This document shows positions 53,649 to 61,943 of a stretch of DNA of 64,000 nucleotides, piece after piece. Position numbers and translations under genes: made by a program. The stretch's first letter is position 1. Every line of letters begins with the position of its first letter. The stretch covers positions 1,488,001 to 1,552,000 of the forward strand of contig NZ_PGFJ01000001.1 in assembly GCF_002797815.1 (NCBI RefSeq), read 5' to 3'. The notes below the pieces were generated by a model. It had not been told where the DNA came from and searched no databases. It saw only the letters and a list, made by a program, of their open reading frames with translations. Source of the stretch: Mucilaginibacter auburnensis. GTDB lineage: Bacteria; Bacteroidota; Bacteroidia; Sphingobacteriales; Sphingobacteriaceae.

Positions 53649-54647
53649 CTATTTTCCCTTCTGCGCAGCTTTAATGCTATCCTGCTTTGCTTTCTCGCGT
53701 TTTTTAAAAAAGCCACGTAGTAAAAAGTTGTGTTGCGCAGCTTCAAGGTCATCATTTAGTTTCACGGTGCTTTGCTGTAGATAATCTATCGAACTTTGCA
53801 CTTTAGTAGCTGCTTTAGGGTCGTTTAGTAAAACGCCAATAACGTTGTCTGTGCTGTTAAACTTATTGGTAGCCTTGTTCAGGTTATCAGTAATGGTAGC
53901 TGCGTTTTTAGCGGTTTGTTGTAGCTGCGCAACCGATGAGCTTAGCTGGTTAAATGTGGCGGTATCCGTAAATAACTTGTCTGCCAAACCGCCTTTGGTG
54001 TTCATGGTTTTGCTGAACCTGTCTAACTGAACAGCCATACGTGCAGCACTACCAGTAGCCGATTCAAGATTACGCATGGCATTACGTAGCTGAATAGCCA
54101 TCATGCTATCAGCCATTAGGGTGCCTACCGTTCCTTTACCCTGTAATATTTTGCGGCTTAGTAATTTAAAATCGCCTGTTATAGATAACAGGTTTTGGTT
54201 GTTTTGTTGCAGCGTTTTCATGATCTCATCAGTAGAGGTCATTTTTTCAGCTTGTAAAACGTCGCCTTCCTGAATAACTGGTGCCTGGGGCGTACCGCCG
54301 TCGATAACAATAATTTTGTTACCAATTAAACCGTCAGAGCCAATGTGAACACCAGCGTTACGGTGAATGTAGGGCTGACTGGCCTCGTCAATGTTCATGG
54401 CAACATCAACCTGACCGGCCCCAATAAACTCTATTTTACTGATGCTGCCCACCTTAACGCCCGAAAACCAAACACTATTGCCTTTTTTCAATCCGGCTAC
54501 GTCTTCAAAAACAGCGCTGATGTGTACGCTTTTTGAAAAACTTTTTGATTGGCTACCCAGTACAAAAACGCCCAGCATGAACACTACCAACCCTACGGCC
54601 AGGAATATGCCCACTATAATTGAACGTTTATTTTCTGATGCTTCCAT
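53649..54647 (-). CDS. MlaD-type MCE-domain protein
   Basis: A 332-residue protein with one N-terminal membrane helix (about 10-30), an MCE domain (about 38-120: FEDVAGLKKGNSVWFSGVKVGSISKIEF) and a helical coiled region to the C-terminus. It belongs to the MlaD/YrbD group that carries phospholipids across the periplasm in a hexameric ring. It is the last gene of a three-gene operon with the MlaF and MlaE homologues. Confidence 0.9.
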   Translation of the reverse strand: MEASENKRSIIVGIFLAVGLVVFMLGVFVLGSQSKSFSKSVHISAVFEDVAGLKKGNSVWFSGVKVGSISKIEFIGAGQVDVAMNIDEASQPYIHRNAGVHIGSDGLIGNKIIVIDGGTPQAPVIQEGDVLQAEKMTSTDEIMKTLQQNNQNLLSITGDFKLLSRKILQGKGTVGTLMADSMMAIQLRNAMRNLESATGSAARMAVQLDRFSKTMNTKGGLADKLFTDTATFNQLSSSVAQLQQTAKNAATITDNLNKATNKFNSTDNVIGVLLNDPKAATKVQSSIDYLQQSTVKLNDDLEAAQHNFLLRGFFKKREKAKQDSIKAAQKGK

Positions 54648-54665
54648 ATAATTTCTTATTTAAAT

Positions 54666-55439
54666 CTACTTTATAAAATTGTAATCAAAAAACGGTTTAA
54701 CCCGTTCGTCGTTTGTGTCAAAAACCTCATCAAAAGTACCCTGGCGCTGAAACTGCCCGTCTAACAACATGGCAATACGGTCGCCGGTTTGTTTGGCGCA
54801 GGTTAAATCGTGCGTTATGATGATGGATGACGTGTTATAGCGCTCCTGAACCTCGTTGATCAACTCATTGATCTCGATACAAGTAATAGGGTCGAGGCCT
54901 GCTGTTGGCTCATCATATAACATTATTTCCGGGTTAAGTATTAGCGTACGGGCAATGCCTATACGTTTACGCTGACCGCCCGAAAGCTCTGATGGCATCT
55001 GATTAATGGTTTGCGATAAGCCCACCGCATCTAACACCGTTTCAACCGCAGTATTTACTTCGCCCTTGGTAAGGTTGCGCTTGTTGCGTACTAACGGGAA
55101 CTCGAGGTTTTTGCGCACCGTCATACTATCATACAAGGCGCTATTTTGAAAAGAGAAACCTATTCGTACACGTAGCTCGCGTAGCTCACGTTCGGTAATG
55201 TTATTAATGTCATGACCCAATACATCAACTTGCCCTTCATCTAACTTAAGCAGTCCCGATATAATTTTTATCAATACTGATTTACCTGTACCCGAGCGGC
55301 CCAGCACCACCAGATTCTCTCCCTGATAAAGATCAAGATCAATACCGCGCAAAACGTGGTAATCGCCAAAAGATTTTTTTAACCCTTTTATGCGAATAAC
55401 CGCGTTGCTTTTATCAATAGGTACGTTTGCCTTGTTCAT
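54666..55439 (-). CDS. MlaF-type ABC ATPase
   Basis: A 257-residue ABC ATPase: Walker A GRSGTGKSV, signature LSGGQRKR, Walker B MLYDEPTAGLD, H-loop ITHD. The sequence matches MlaF/Ttg2A ATPases that drive phospholipid transport with the MlaE permease. It lies 3 bases from mlaE and 18 from mlaD. Confidence 0.94.
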   Translation of the reverse strand: MNKANVPIDKSNAVIRIKGLKKSFGDYHVLRGIDLDLYQGENLVVLGRSGTGKSVLIKIISGLLKLDEGQVDVLGHDINNITERELRELRVRIGFSFQNSALYDSMTVRKNLEFPLVRNKRNLTKGEVNTAVETVLDAVGLSQTINQMPSELSGGQRKRIGIARTLILNPEIMLYDEPTAGLDPITCIEINELINEVQERYNTSSIIITHDLTCAKQTGDRIAMLLDGQFQRQGTFDEVFDTNDERVKPFFDYNFIK

Positions 55440-55442
55440 ATC

Positions 55443-56252
55443 TTAACGGAACCAACTGGTCATCTGTACAATAACAATTTCTTCAATAAAAACTAAAAAC
55501 ATGGCGGTAACAACCGCGCCGTTAGCCGCTTTACCTACACCCTCTGTACCTTTATTAGAGTTGTAGCCCTGGTAGCTGCCAACAATACCAATGGTAAAAC
55601 CAAATACAATTGATTTAATAAGCGATGAGTTAAAGTCAATAAAGCTTAACGGATCAAAAAACTCTTGTATAAAGGTGGTAAAGCTGGTACCCTCGTTTAC
55701 GGCTACGTTAATATAACCGCCCAGCATGGCTATTAGTCCGGTATAGGTGGCTAAAATGGGTATGGTAAGGGTAGTTGCTATTACGCGTGTGCATACCAAA
55801 AATTTAAACGGATTGGTACCCGATACCTCCATGGCATCAATCTGCTCGGTTACGCGCATAGAACCTAACTCGGCGCCAATACTTGAGCCTACTTTACCGG
55901 CAGCAATAAGCGCGGTTACCAAAGGGGCCAAAGCACGCATTATGGCGATAGATACCAGTGAAGGTAACCATGAACTCGCTCCAAATACTTCTAAAGACGG
56001 ACGAGATTGTTTGGTGAAGATCAAACCTACAATAAAGCCGGTAAGCGATATTAGCGTAAATGACCGCACACCCACCTCGTAGCATTGGCGTACTATTTCT
56101 TTAAATTCAAAAGGGGGTACAAAGGCCTCTTTAAAGAAGCGAATGATAAATTTATGGATATCATACAGCGAGGCAAAAAAGTCAAATAACCTTTTACGGA
56201 ACTTACTTTGCGGTTTTTTTACTGCTGGGGCTTGACTACTTTGTATATCCAT
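55443..56252 (-). CDS. MlaE-type permease
   Basis: A 269-residue permease with 5-6 membrane helices and the MlaE hallmark GSSIGAELGSMRVTEQIDAMEVSG, followed by PFKFLVCTRVIATTLTIPIL. It forms the membrane core of the Mla lipid transporter, the first gene of the mlaEFD order. ATG 56250-56252 (MDIQSSQAP) is preferred over an upstream TTG. Confidence 0.94.
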   Translation of the reverse strand: MDIQSSQAPAVKKPQSKFRKRLFDFFASLYDIHKFIIRFFKEAFVPPFEFKEIVRQCYEVGVRSFTLISLTGFIVGLIFTKQSRPSLEVFGASSWLPSLVSIAIMRALAPLVTALIAAGKVGSSIGAELGSMRVTEQIDAMEVSGTNPFKFLVCTRVIATTLTIPILATYTGLIAMLGGYINVAVNEGTSFTTFIQEFFDPLSFIDFNSSLIKSIVFGFTIGIVGSYQGYNSNKGTEGVGKAANGAVVTAMFLVFIEEIVIVQMTSWFR

Positions 56253-56417
56253 TAACGGCGGCAAAGGTATTATTATGTGTAATAATCAACAAACACATAA
56301 GCAATGTTGTTTGTTGCGATTGCAAAATTAATCAAATGATTAATACGGCAAAGGTACATTTGCAAATGTTAGTGGAAAGTAAAAATTGGAAGAAGTTTAA
56401 GACGGAAAATAACGTCT

Positions 56418-57398
56418 TCAAAACACCAACACTATCTTGCCCATATGCACGCTATCTTCCATTAGTTGATGCGCCTGGGCAGCTTGCGCGGCAGGAAACG
56501 TTTTAAAAATAACCGGTTTTATTTTACCAGATGCTAAATGTGGCCATACCTTTTCTTCTAACTGGCGGGCAATTTCAGCTTTAAATTCAACAGATCGTGG
56601 GCGCAAGGTAGAGCCTGTTATAACCAAACGCTTGCGCATAATTAAGGATAGATCAACCCCGGCATTTTTTCCATTTACCGCATTGATAATGGCTAATCGC
56701 CCATCTTCAGCAAGCGATTGTAAGTTGGGTAATGTATAATCGCCGCCAATACTGTCTAATATCCAATTTACACCCTTGCCGTTGGTGAGTTGTTTTATAA
56801 CCTCTGCAAAGTTTTCGGTTTTATAATTGATGGCCTTGTCCGCACCGAATTGCTCACAAAAAGCACATTTATCTGCCGAACATGCCGTGGTATAAACGGT
56901 TAATCCCAACCCATTGGCTATCTGAATGGCCGCGCTGCCAATACCCCCTGCACCGCCATGCACCAACAAGCTATCGCCGGCCTTTAATACATCCGCATAA
57001 AAAACATTGGCCCACACGGTAAAAAAGGTTTCGGGTAATGAGGCCGCTTCAATCATGCTCATGCCGTTGGGTACAGGCAGGCATTGCCCTTGGGGTACGT
57101 TGCAGTATTCGGCATAACCACCGCCTGCAATTAAAGCGCAAACCTCATCGCCTACCTTCCAGCGGGTAACTGCGCTGCCAACGGCTGTAATGGTGCCCGC
57201 AATTTCCAGTCCGGGTATATCCGCAGGTGCACCCGCAGGAGGTGGATAGTTGCCTTTCCGCTGAAATACATCCGGACGGTTTATGCCCGCCGCGGCAACC
57301 TTTACCAGTACTTCGGTATCAGCATAAACAGGTATTGGTCGCTCAGCAACCTGTAAAACTTCGGGTGCACCGGGTTGGGTTATAATGATGGCTTGCAT
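56418..57398 (-). CDS. NADPH:quinone reductase-type oxidoreductase
   Basis: A 326-residue zinc-independent medium-chain reductase (QOR/PIG3-like) starting MQAIIITQPGAPEVLQVAERP. The NADPH loop is VHGGAGGIGSAAIQIA, and the N-terminal GroES-like part has GINRPDVFQRKGNYPPPAGAP. It would reduce quinones or enones. Start ATG 57396-57398. Divergent from alaS, with a 1.26-kb repeat-rich gap in between. Confidence 0.92.
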   Translation of the reverse strand: MQAIIITQPGAPEVLQVAERPIPVYADTEVLVKVAAAGINRPDVFQRKGNYPPPAGAPADIPGLEIAGTITAVGSAVTRWKVGDEVCALIAGGGYAEYCNVPQGQCLPVPNGMSMIEAASLPETFFTVWANVFYADVLKAGDSLLVHGGAGGIGSAAIQIANGLGLTVYTTACSADKCAFCEQFGADKAINYKTENFAEVIKQLTNGKGVNWILDSIGGDYTLPNLQSLAEDGRLAIINAVNGKNAGVDLSLIMRKRLVITGSTLRPRSVEFKAEIARQLEEKVWPHLASGKIKPVIFKTFPAAQAAQAHQLMEDSVHMGKIVLVF

Positions 57399-57434
57399 AG
57401 CGGTAAATATCGGCATAAATTATTAACCGCTGTT

Positions 57435-57597
57435 TGCTCACCCCCCCCGGCCCCTCTCTGCTTCGCAAAGAGGGGAGAGTTAAAATGTTGGGGTTCAAAA
57501 CCGCCCTCTTTCCACCGCAGGTGAAGAGAGGGCAGACCAGCGCAGCGAGGTCGGGTGAGTAAAATACCAGTCGACTCCCCCCAGCCCCTCTCCACTT
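57435..57597. repeat. CCCCTCTC / CTCGCTGCG dispersed repeat region
   Basis: First part of the 1.26-kb gap. It holds CCCCTCTCTGCTTCGCA followed by AAGAGGGGAGAG (a hairpin), then GCGCAGCGAGGTCGGGTGAG and a second CCCCTCTCCACTTTG. These words belong to a family of dispersed repeats common between genes in Bacteroidetes. Confidence 0.6.
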
Positions 57598-57890
57598 TGT
57601 CTGTCTTGCCTGTCTTGTTGCGAGACAAGCGAGACACAACAAGACACTTTATAATTTGATGGAGCATTGCTGTCCTGTCTGTCTTGCCTGTCTTGTTCCG
57701 AGACAAGTGAGACAAGCGAGACACAACAAGACACTTTATAATTTGACGGAACATTGCTGTCTTGCCTGTCTTGTTGCGAGACAAGCGAGACACAACAAAA
57801 CACTTTATAATTTTGATGGAGCATTGCTGTCTTGTCTGTCTTGTTGTGGATAAGGACAAGCAAGACAGTGCGGACACTACAAGACAGTAT
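57598..57890. repeat. Tandem hairpin array A (87-bp unit)
   Basis: Four tandem units: partial 57598-57660, 57661-57747 (87 bases), 57748-57817 (70) and a degenerate 57818-57890. Each begins GGAGCATTGCTGTC, has CTGTCTTGT-type words, a core GTCTTG-TTG-CGAGAC hairpin (3-base loop), GAGACAAGC-type words and ends CACTTTATAATTTGAT. Unit length changes by gain or loss of one GAGACAAGT or CTGTCTTGC word. No open frame in this array is likely to be coding. Confidence 0.9.
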
Positions 57891-57922
57891 AAGTAGGCCG
57901 ACAGTTTAGTTCAATATCGGTT

Positions 57923-57974
57923 GCTTGTCTTGTTGTGTCTTGTCTGTCTTGTCATCAGACAACAAGACAGACAG
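57923..57974. repeat. Single long hairpin of the same words
   Basis: TGTCTTGTCTGTCTTGT, then a short loop, then ACAAGACAGACAG. A compact inverted form of the same words as the array units. Confidence 0.8.
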
Positions 57975-58184
57975 TTATTGTATCAATATTGAACATTTAG
58001 TGGTATCAGGTAGTGTAAATTCTTATATCATGAAATTAATGTAATGAATATATTATTAATTAATATATTGATAAATAATTACTTATAGTATTTTATTTCT
58101 CTTTGTCTCATATTATTGTCACTGTATCATTCTTTAAAATTAACACATTTGATAGTACCAATATCTGCTCAGTGCCGTATTTGT
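57975..58184. other. AT-rich spacer between the two arrays
   Basis: About 210 bases, strongly AT-rich (runs such as TATTATTAATTAATATATT). No open frame, promoter box or repeat was recognised. Confidence 0.6.
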
Positions 58185-58503
58185 GGAGCATTGCTGTCCT
58201 GTCTGTCTTGCCTGTCTTGTTGCGAGACAAATGAGACAAGCGAGACACAACAAGACACTTTATAATTTGATGGAGCATTGCTGTCCTGTCTGTCTTGCCT
58301 GTCTTGTTGCGAGACAAGCGAGACACAGCAAGACACTTTATAATTTGACGGAGCATTGCTGTCTTGCTGTCCTGTCTGTCTTGTTGCGAGACAAGCGAGA
58401 CACAGCAAGACACTTTATAATTTGATGGAGCATTGCTGTCTTGCTGTCCTGTCTGTCTTGTTGCGAGACAAGTGAGACAAGCGAGACACAAGCGAGACAC
58501 CTG
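58185..58503. repeat. Tandem hairpin array B (87-bp unit)
   Basis: Four more units of the same repeat in the same orientation: 58185-58271 (87), 58272-58349 (78), 58350-58426 (77) and a partial 58427-58503. The copies are closer to one another than to some in array A, with CAGCAAGAC replacing CAACAAGAC in two of them. The last unit gains extra GCGAGACAC words. It ends about 155 bases before the alaS start. Confidence 0.9.
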
Positions 58504-58657
58504 CCGTTAATAGCTAAAACAGCTAAGATATTAATACTTCATTATTCAAAATTCGATATCCGGTGTTCGATATTACTTATAAAAAGGGTGTAAAATAACG
58601 TCAAATTTTCACACTTTTGCATCCATTGTATAGTACAAAACTATAATAGAATTTGTA

Positions 58658-61351
58658 ATGACCGCTAACGAGATACGCAAGGCTTTTCTTGATTTTTTTG
58701 CCTCAAAAGGGCACACCATTGTTCCATCTGCCCCTATAGTTGTTAAAAACGACCCTACGCTGATGTTCACCAATGCCGGTATGAACCAGTTTAAGGACAT
58801 ATTTTTAGGCGAGGCACCCGCCAAATCGCCGCGCGTGGCTGATACGCAGCGTTGTTTACGTGTATCGGGCAAGCATAACGACCTGGAGGAAGTGGGTATT
58901 GATACCTACCACCATACCATGTTTGAAATGCTGGGCAACTGGAGCTTTGGCGACTACTTTAAAAAGGAAGCCATTGAGTGGAGCTGGGAATTGCTGACCG
59001 AGGTTTACGGCATAGATAAAGACCGCCTGTACGTTACCATTTTTGAAGGCGACGACAAGCAAAACCTGCCTAAAGACCAGGAAGCATTCGATTTTTGGAA
59101 AGCGCAGGGTGTACCCGAAAGCCATATTCTATTAGGTAATAAAAAGGATAACTTTTGGGAAATGGGCGAGACCGGTCCGTGTGGTCCGTGCTCTGAAATA
59201 CATTACGATAATCGCAACGACGAAGAGCGCGCAAAGGTTGACGGTGCCACATTAGTTAATGCCGATGATCCGCAGGTTATTGAGATATGGAACAACGTAT
59301 TTATGCAGTTTAACCGTTTAAAAGATGGTTCATTGCAGGAGTTACCAGCTCAGCACGTAGATACAGGTATGGGCTTTGAGCGTTTGGTGCGTGTGCTGCA
59401 AGGCAAAAGCTCAAACTATGATACTGATGTATTTACACCGATAATTGAATTCATTGCCCAAAAATCGGGAATAAAATATAATGCCGCTGCTGAGCCGGGT
59501 GATGCCGATTGGGGCACAGCCGTAGCCATGCGCGTACTGGCCGACCATATACGTGCCGTTAGCTTTGCCATTGCCGATGGTCAGTTGCCATCCAACAACA
59601 AAGCAGGCTATGTTATCCGCAGAATATTACGTAGGGCGGTAAGGTATTCATACCAGAACTTAGGCTTTAAAGAGCCTTTCATTAATCAATTGGTGCCTTT
59701 GCTGGCCGAGCAGTTTAAAGGTGTGTTTGATGAGTTATGGAACCAGAAAGATTTTGTGCAGAAGGTGGTTTTGGAAGAGGAAAATGCTTTCTTGAGAACC
59801 TTAGAACAAGGGATTAAGAAATTTGTAGAGTTTACCTCATACAGCAGGGGGCAGAACTCTGCCGTAGTATATCACGATGCTGACGTTTTTCAAACATTAA
59901 GAAACGAGCTTAAGGGAAGTTTTGCTTTTGAGTTATCAGATACGTACGGATTTCCTATTGATTTAACTGAGTTAATGGCTCGTGAAATTGGTTGGACTGT
60001 TGACATTGAAGGATTCAATGCTGCTCTTCAACAACAAAAAGCCCGCTCGCGCGCAGCTTCAGCTGTTGACACCGGTGATTGGGTTGTTTTAAAGGAAGAT
60101 GATTCCGTTGAGTTTACCGGCTATGATGAAACCGAAACCATTGCCCATATTGTAAAGTACCGCAAGGTAACCGCAAAGGGTAAAGATCAATACCAGATAG
60201 TACTGGATAAAACACCTTTTTACGCTGAAAGCGGTGGTCAGGTAGGAGATAAAGGCGAGCTGGTTTTCCCTGATGGTGAGGTAGTGTACGTAACCGATAC
60301 CAAAAAAGAGAACGGCTTAATAGTTCACTACGTAGATAAACTGCCCGAAGATATTGACGATGCGCTTACCGCTATTGTTGAAAAAGGACTGCGCACCAGC
60401 ATCATGAACAACCACTCGGCTACACACTTGCTGCATGCCGCCATGAAACAGGTTTTAGGCACGCACGTAAACCAAAAAGGTTCATTGGTGAATGCCGAGT
60501 ACCTGCGTTTTGACTTTTCGCATTTTGCTAAGGTAACCGATGAGGAGCTGGCACAAATAGAAGCCATTGTTAATCAAAAAATACGCGAGAACATAGCGCT
60601 TAAAGAAGAGCGCAATGTGCCTTATGATATCGCCATCAGCAGCGGCGTAACCGCCCTGTTCGGTGAAAAATATGGTGATCATGTACGTGTGATCACATTC
60701 GACGAGACCTTTAGTAAAGAGCTTTGCGGCGGTACGCACGTACAGGCTACCGGTGCAATTGGTTACTTTAAAATTATATCAGAAAGCGCTGTTGCAGCAG
60801 GCGTACGCCGTATTGAGGCCATTACCGGTATAGCTGCCGAGCAGTTTATCATCAACCAAAGCAAGTTATTGAATGACTTGAAAGAGTTGTTGAAAAACCC
60901 TAAAGACATCAGCAAAAGCGTTGAGAGTTTGTTAGAAGAGAACAATCGCCTTAAAAAGGAAATTGAAAAAAGCATATTGGAGAAATCAGCGGGCTTGAAA
61001 GATGAACTGGCTCAAAAAGCAGAGAACATCAACGGTATCAACTTCATCGCTCAAAAGGTAGATCTACCCGGAGCCGATGCGGTCAAAAATCTGGCTTACC
61101 AGTTAAAAGATATCGTGTCAGACTTGTTCCTGGTATTGGTAACCAATACCGACGGTAAACCCGGCATCACCGTTATGATAGCTGAGAATCTGGTTAAAGA
61201 AAAAGGACTGGATGCAGGCAAGATAGTACGCGACCTGGCTAAAGAAATTCAGGGCGGAGGTGGCGGTCAGCCGTTCTTTGCAACAGCAGGTGGTAAAGAT
61301 ACCAGCGGACTGGACAGGGTGTTGGAGAAAGCTAAAGCTATTGTAAGCTAA
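58658..61351 (+). CDS. alaS: Alanyl-tRNA synthetase
   Basis: An 897-residue AlaRS. Class II catalytic core (about 1-270; MFTNAGMNQFKDIFLG, GMGFERLVRVLQG), anticodon-independent tRNA-recognition region, editing domain with HSATHLLH (His near 586 and 590) and LCGGTHV (Cys near 689), and a C-terminal Ala domain. It charges tRNA-Ala and edits Ser/Gly. The segment about residues 390-420 (VYHDADVFQTLRNELKGSF) is longer than I expect in this family. ATG 58658-58660. A CACTTTTG box at 58612 may be its -7. Confidence 0.97.
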   Translation: MTANEIRKAFLDFFASKGHTIVPSAPIVVKNDPTLMFTNAGMNQFKDIFLGEAPAKSPRVADTQRCLRVSGKHNDLEEVGIDTYHHTMFEMLGNWSFGDYFKKEAIEWSWELLTEVYGIDKDRLYVTIFEGDDKQNLPKDQEAFDFWKAQGVPESHILLGNKKDNFWEMGETGPCGPCSEIHYDNRNDEERAKVDGATLVNADDPQVIEIWNNVFMQFNRLKDGSLQELPAQHVDTGMGFERLVRVLQGKSSNYDTDVFTPIIEFIAQKSGIKYNAAAEPGDADWGTAVAMRVLADHIRAVSFAIADGQLPSNNKAGYVIRRILRRAVRYSYQNLGFKEPFINQLVPLLAEQFKGVFDELWNQKDFVQKVVLEEENAFLRTLEQGIKKFVEFTSYSRGQNSAVVYHDADVFQTLRNELKGSFAFELSDTYGFPIDLTELMAREIGWTVDIEGFNAALQQQKARSRAASAVDTGDWVVLKEDDSVEFTGYDETETIAHIVKYRKVTAKGKDQYQIVLDKTPFYAESGGQVGDKGELVFPDGEVVYVTDTKKENGLIVHYVDKLPEDIDDALTAIVEKGLRTSIMNNHSATHLLHAAMKQVLGTHVNQKGSLVNAEYLRFDFSHFAKVTDEELAQIEAIVNQKIRENIALKEERNVPYDIAISSGVTALFGEKYGDHVRVITFDETFSKELCGGTHVQATGAIGYFKIISESAVAAGVRRIEAITGIAAEQFIINQSKLLNDLKELLKNPKDISKSVESLLEENNRLKKEIEKSILEKSAGLKDELAQKAENINGINFIAQKVDLPGADAVKNLAYQLKDIVSDLFLVLVTNTDGKPGITVMIAENLVKEKGLDAGKIVRDLAKEIQGGGGGQPFFATAGGKDTSGLDRVLEKAKAIVS

Positions 61352-61370
61352 GAACAAAAACATCAACCCA

Positions 61371-61445
61371 CCGTCATTGCGAGGTACGAAGCAATCTCTG
61401 AAGCAATAAGCAACTATGCTTTTCTTCAGTGATTGCTTTGTTCTT
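61371..61445. repeat. CGTCATTGCGAGG palindromic element
   Basis: CGTCATTGCGAGG at 61372, then ACGAAGCAATCTCTGAAG (61386-61403) paired with its near reverse complement at 61424-61441 (2 mismatches in 18). This is the CGTCATTGCGAGGNACGAAGCAATC-type interspersed element known from many bacterial genomes. It sits between the convergent alaS and deaminase genes and may terminate both. Confidence 0.8.
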
Positions 61446-61919
61446 TTATATAGATGGTAGTATTTCTTCTTCTTCCAGCTTCATGGTCGGCACACCAAAA
61501 CGGTTTAAAAAGTCAACTCCCTCATCGCTGGCCAAACCTTTGTATTGCGCGTATGATTTACTGAAATAAACTTGTTTTATTCCGGCTGAGAAAATCAATC
61601 TGGCGCACGCTATACATGGCGACAGGGTTGTATACAATGTGGCTCCCTCTAATTTGGCGCCATTCTTCACCGCATATAAAATAGCGTTCTGTTCCGCATG
61701 TAAAGCAAGTGAGCAACTGCCTTTTGAGTCGCGCGGGCAACCATCAACCGGCCATTCTTCGTCGCAGTTATGGGTACCAGCCGGTGGTCCGTTATAACCT
61801 ATGGAAATAATACGGGTATCGCGTGCCAAAACCGCCCCAACCTGTGCCTTTACGCAATGCGAACGCAGGGCCAGATCTGTAGCCAGTTTCATAAATATGT
61901 GGTCAAAACTTGGTTTCAT
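61446..61919 (-). CDS. dCMP-deaminase-type zinc deaminase
   Basis: A 157-residue cytidine/dCMP deaminase-family protein: the zinc ligand and proton-shuttle HAEQN, and the two cysteines in SPCIACARLI. The N-terminal ALRSHCVKAQVGAVLARDTRIISIGYNGPPAGTHNCDE and the CPRDSKGSC insertion match ComEB/dCMP deaminases with a second zinc site. It would convert dCMP to dUMP. ATG 61917-61919 is preferred to a 7-residue longer start. Confidence 0.92.
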   Translation of the reverse strand: MKPSFDHIFMKLATDLALRSHCVKAQVGAVLARDTRIISIGYNGPPAGTHNCDEEWPVDGCPRDSKGSCSLALHAEQNAILYAVKNGAKLEGATLYTTLSPCIACARLIFSAGIKQVYFSKSYAQYKGLASDEGVDFLNRFGVPTMKLEEEEILPSI

Positions 61920-61943
61920 AGTTGCATGTAAAGTTATCAATTT

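Noticed and set aside
57380..57877. Open frames of 99-165 codons across array A, on both strands
   Set aside because: They are translations of the tandem hairpin repeat; several frames are open at once, the peptides are repeats of one another and there is no start signal or family.
58108..58500. Open frames of 79-130 codons across array B
   Set aside because: Same repeat as array A; overlapping frames in both directions with repeated peptides, no evidence of coding.
57598..58503. CRISPR array
   Set aside because: Units are contiguous with no unique spacers, unit length varies from 70 to 87 bases, and no cas gene is in the window.
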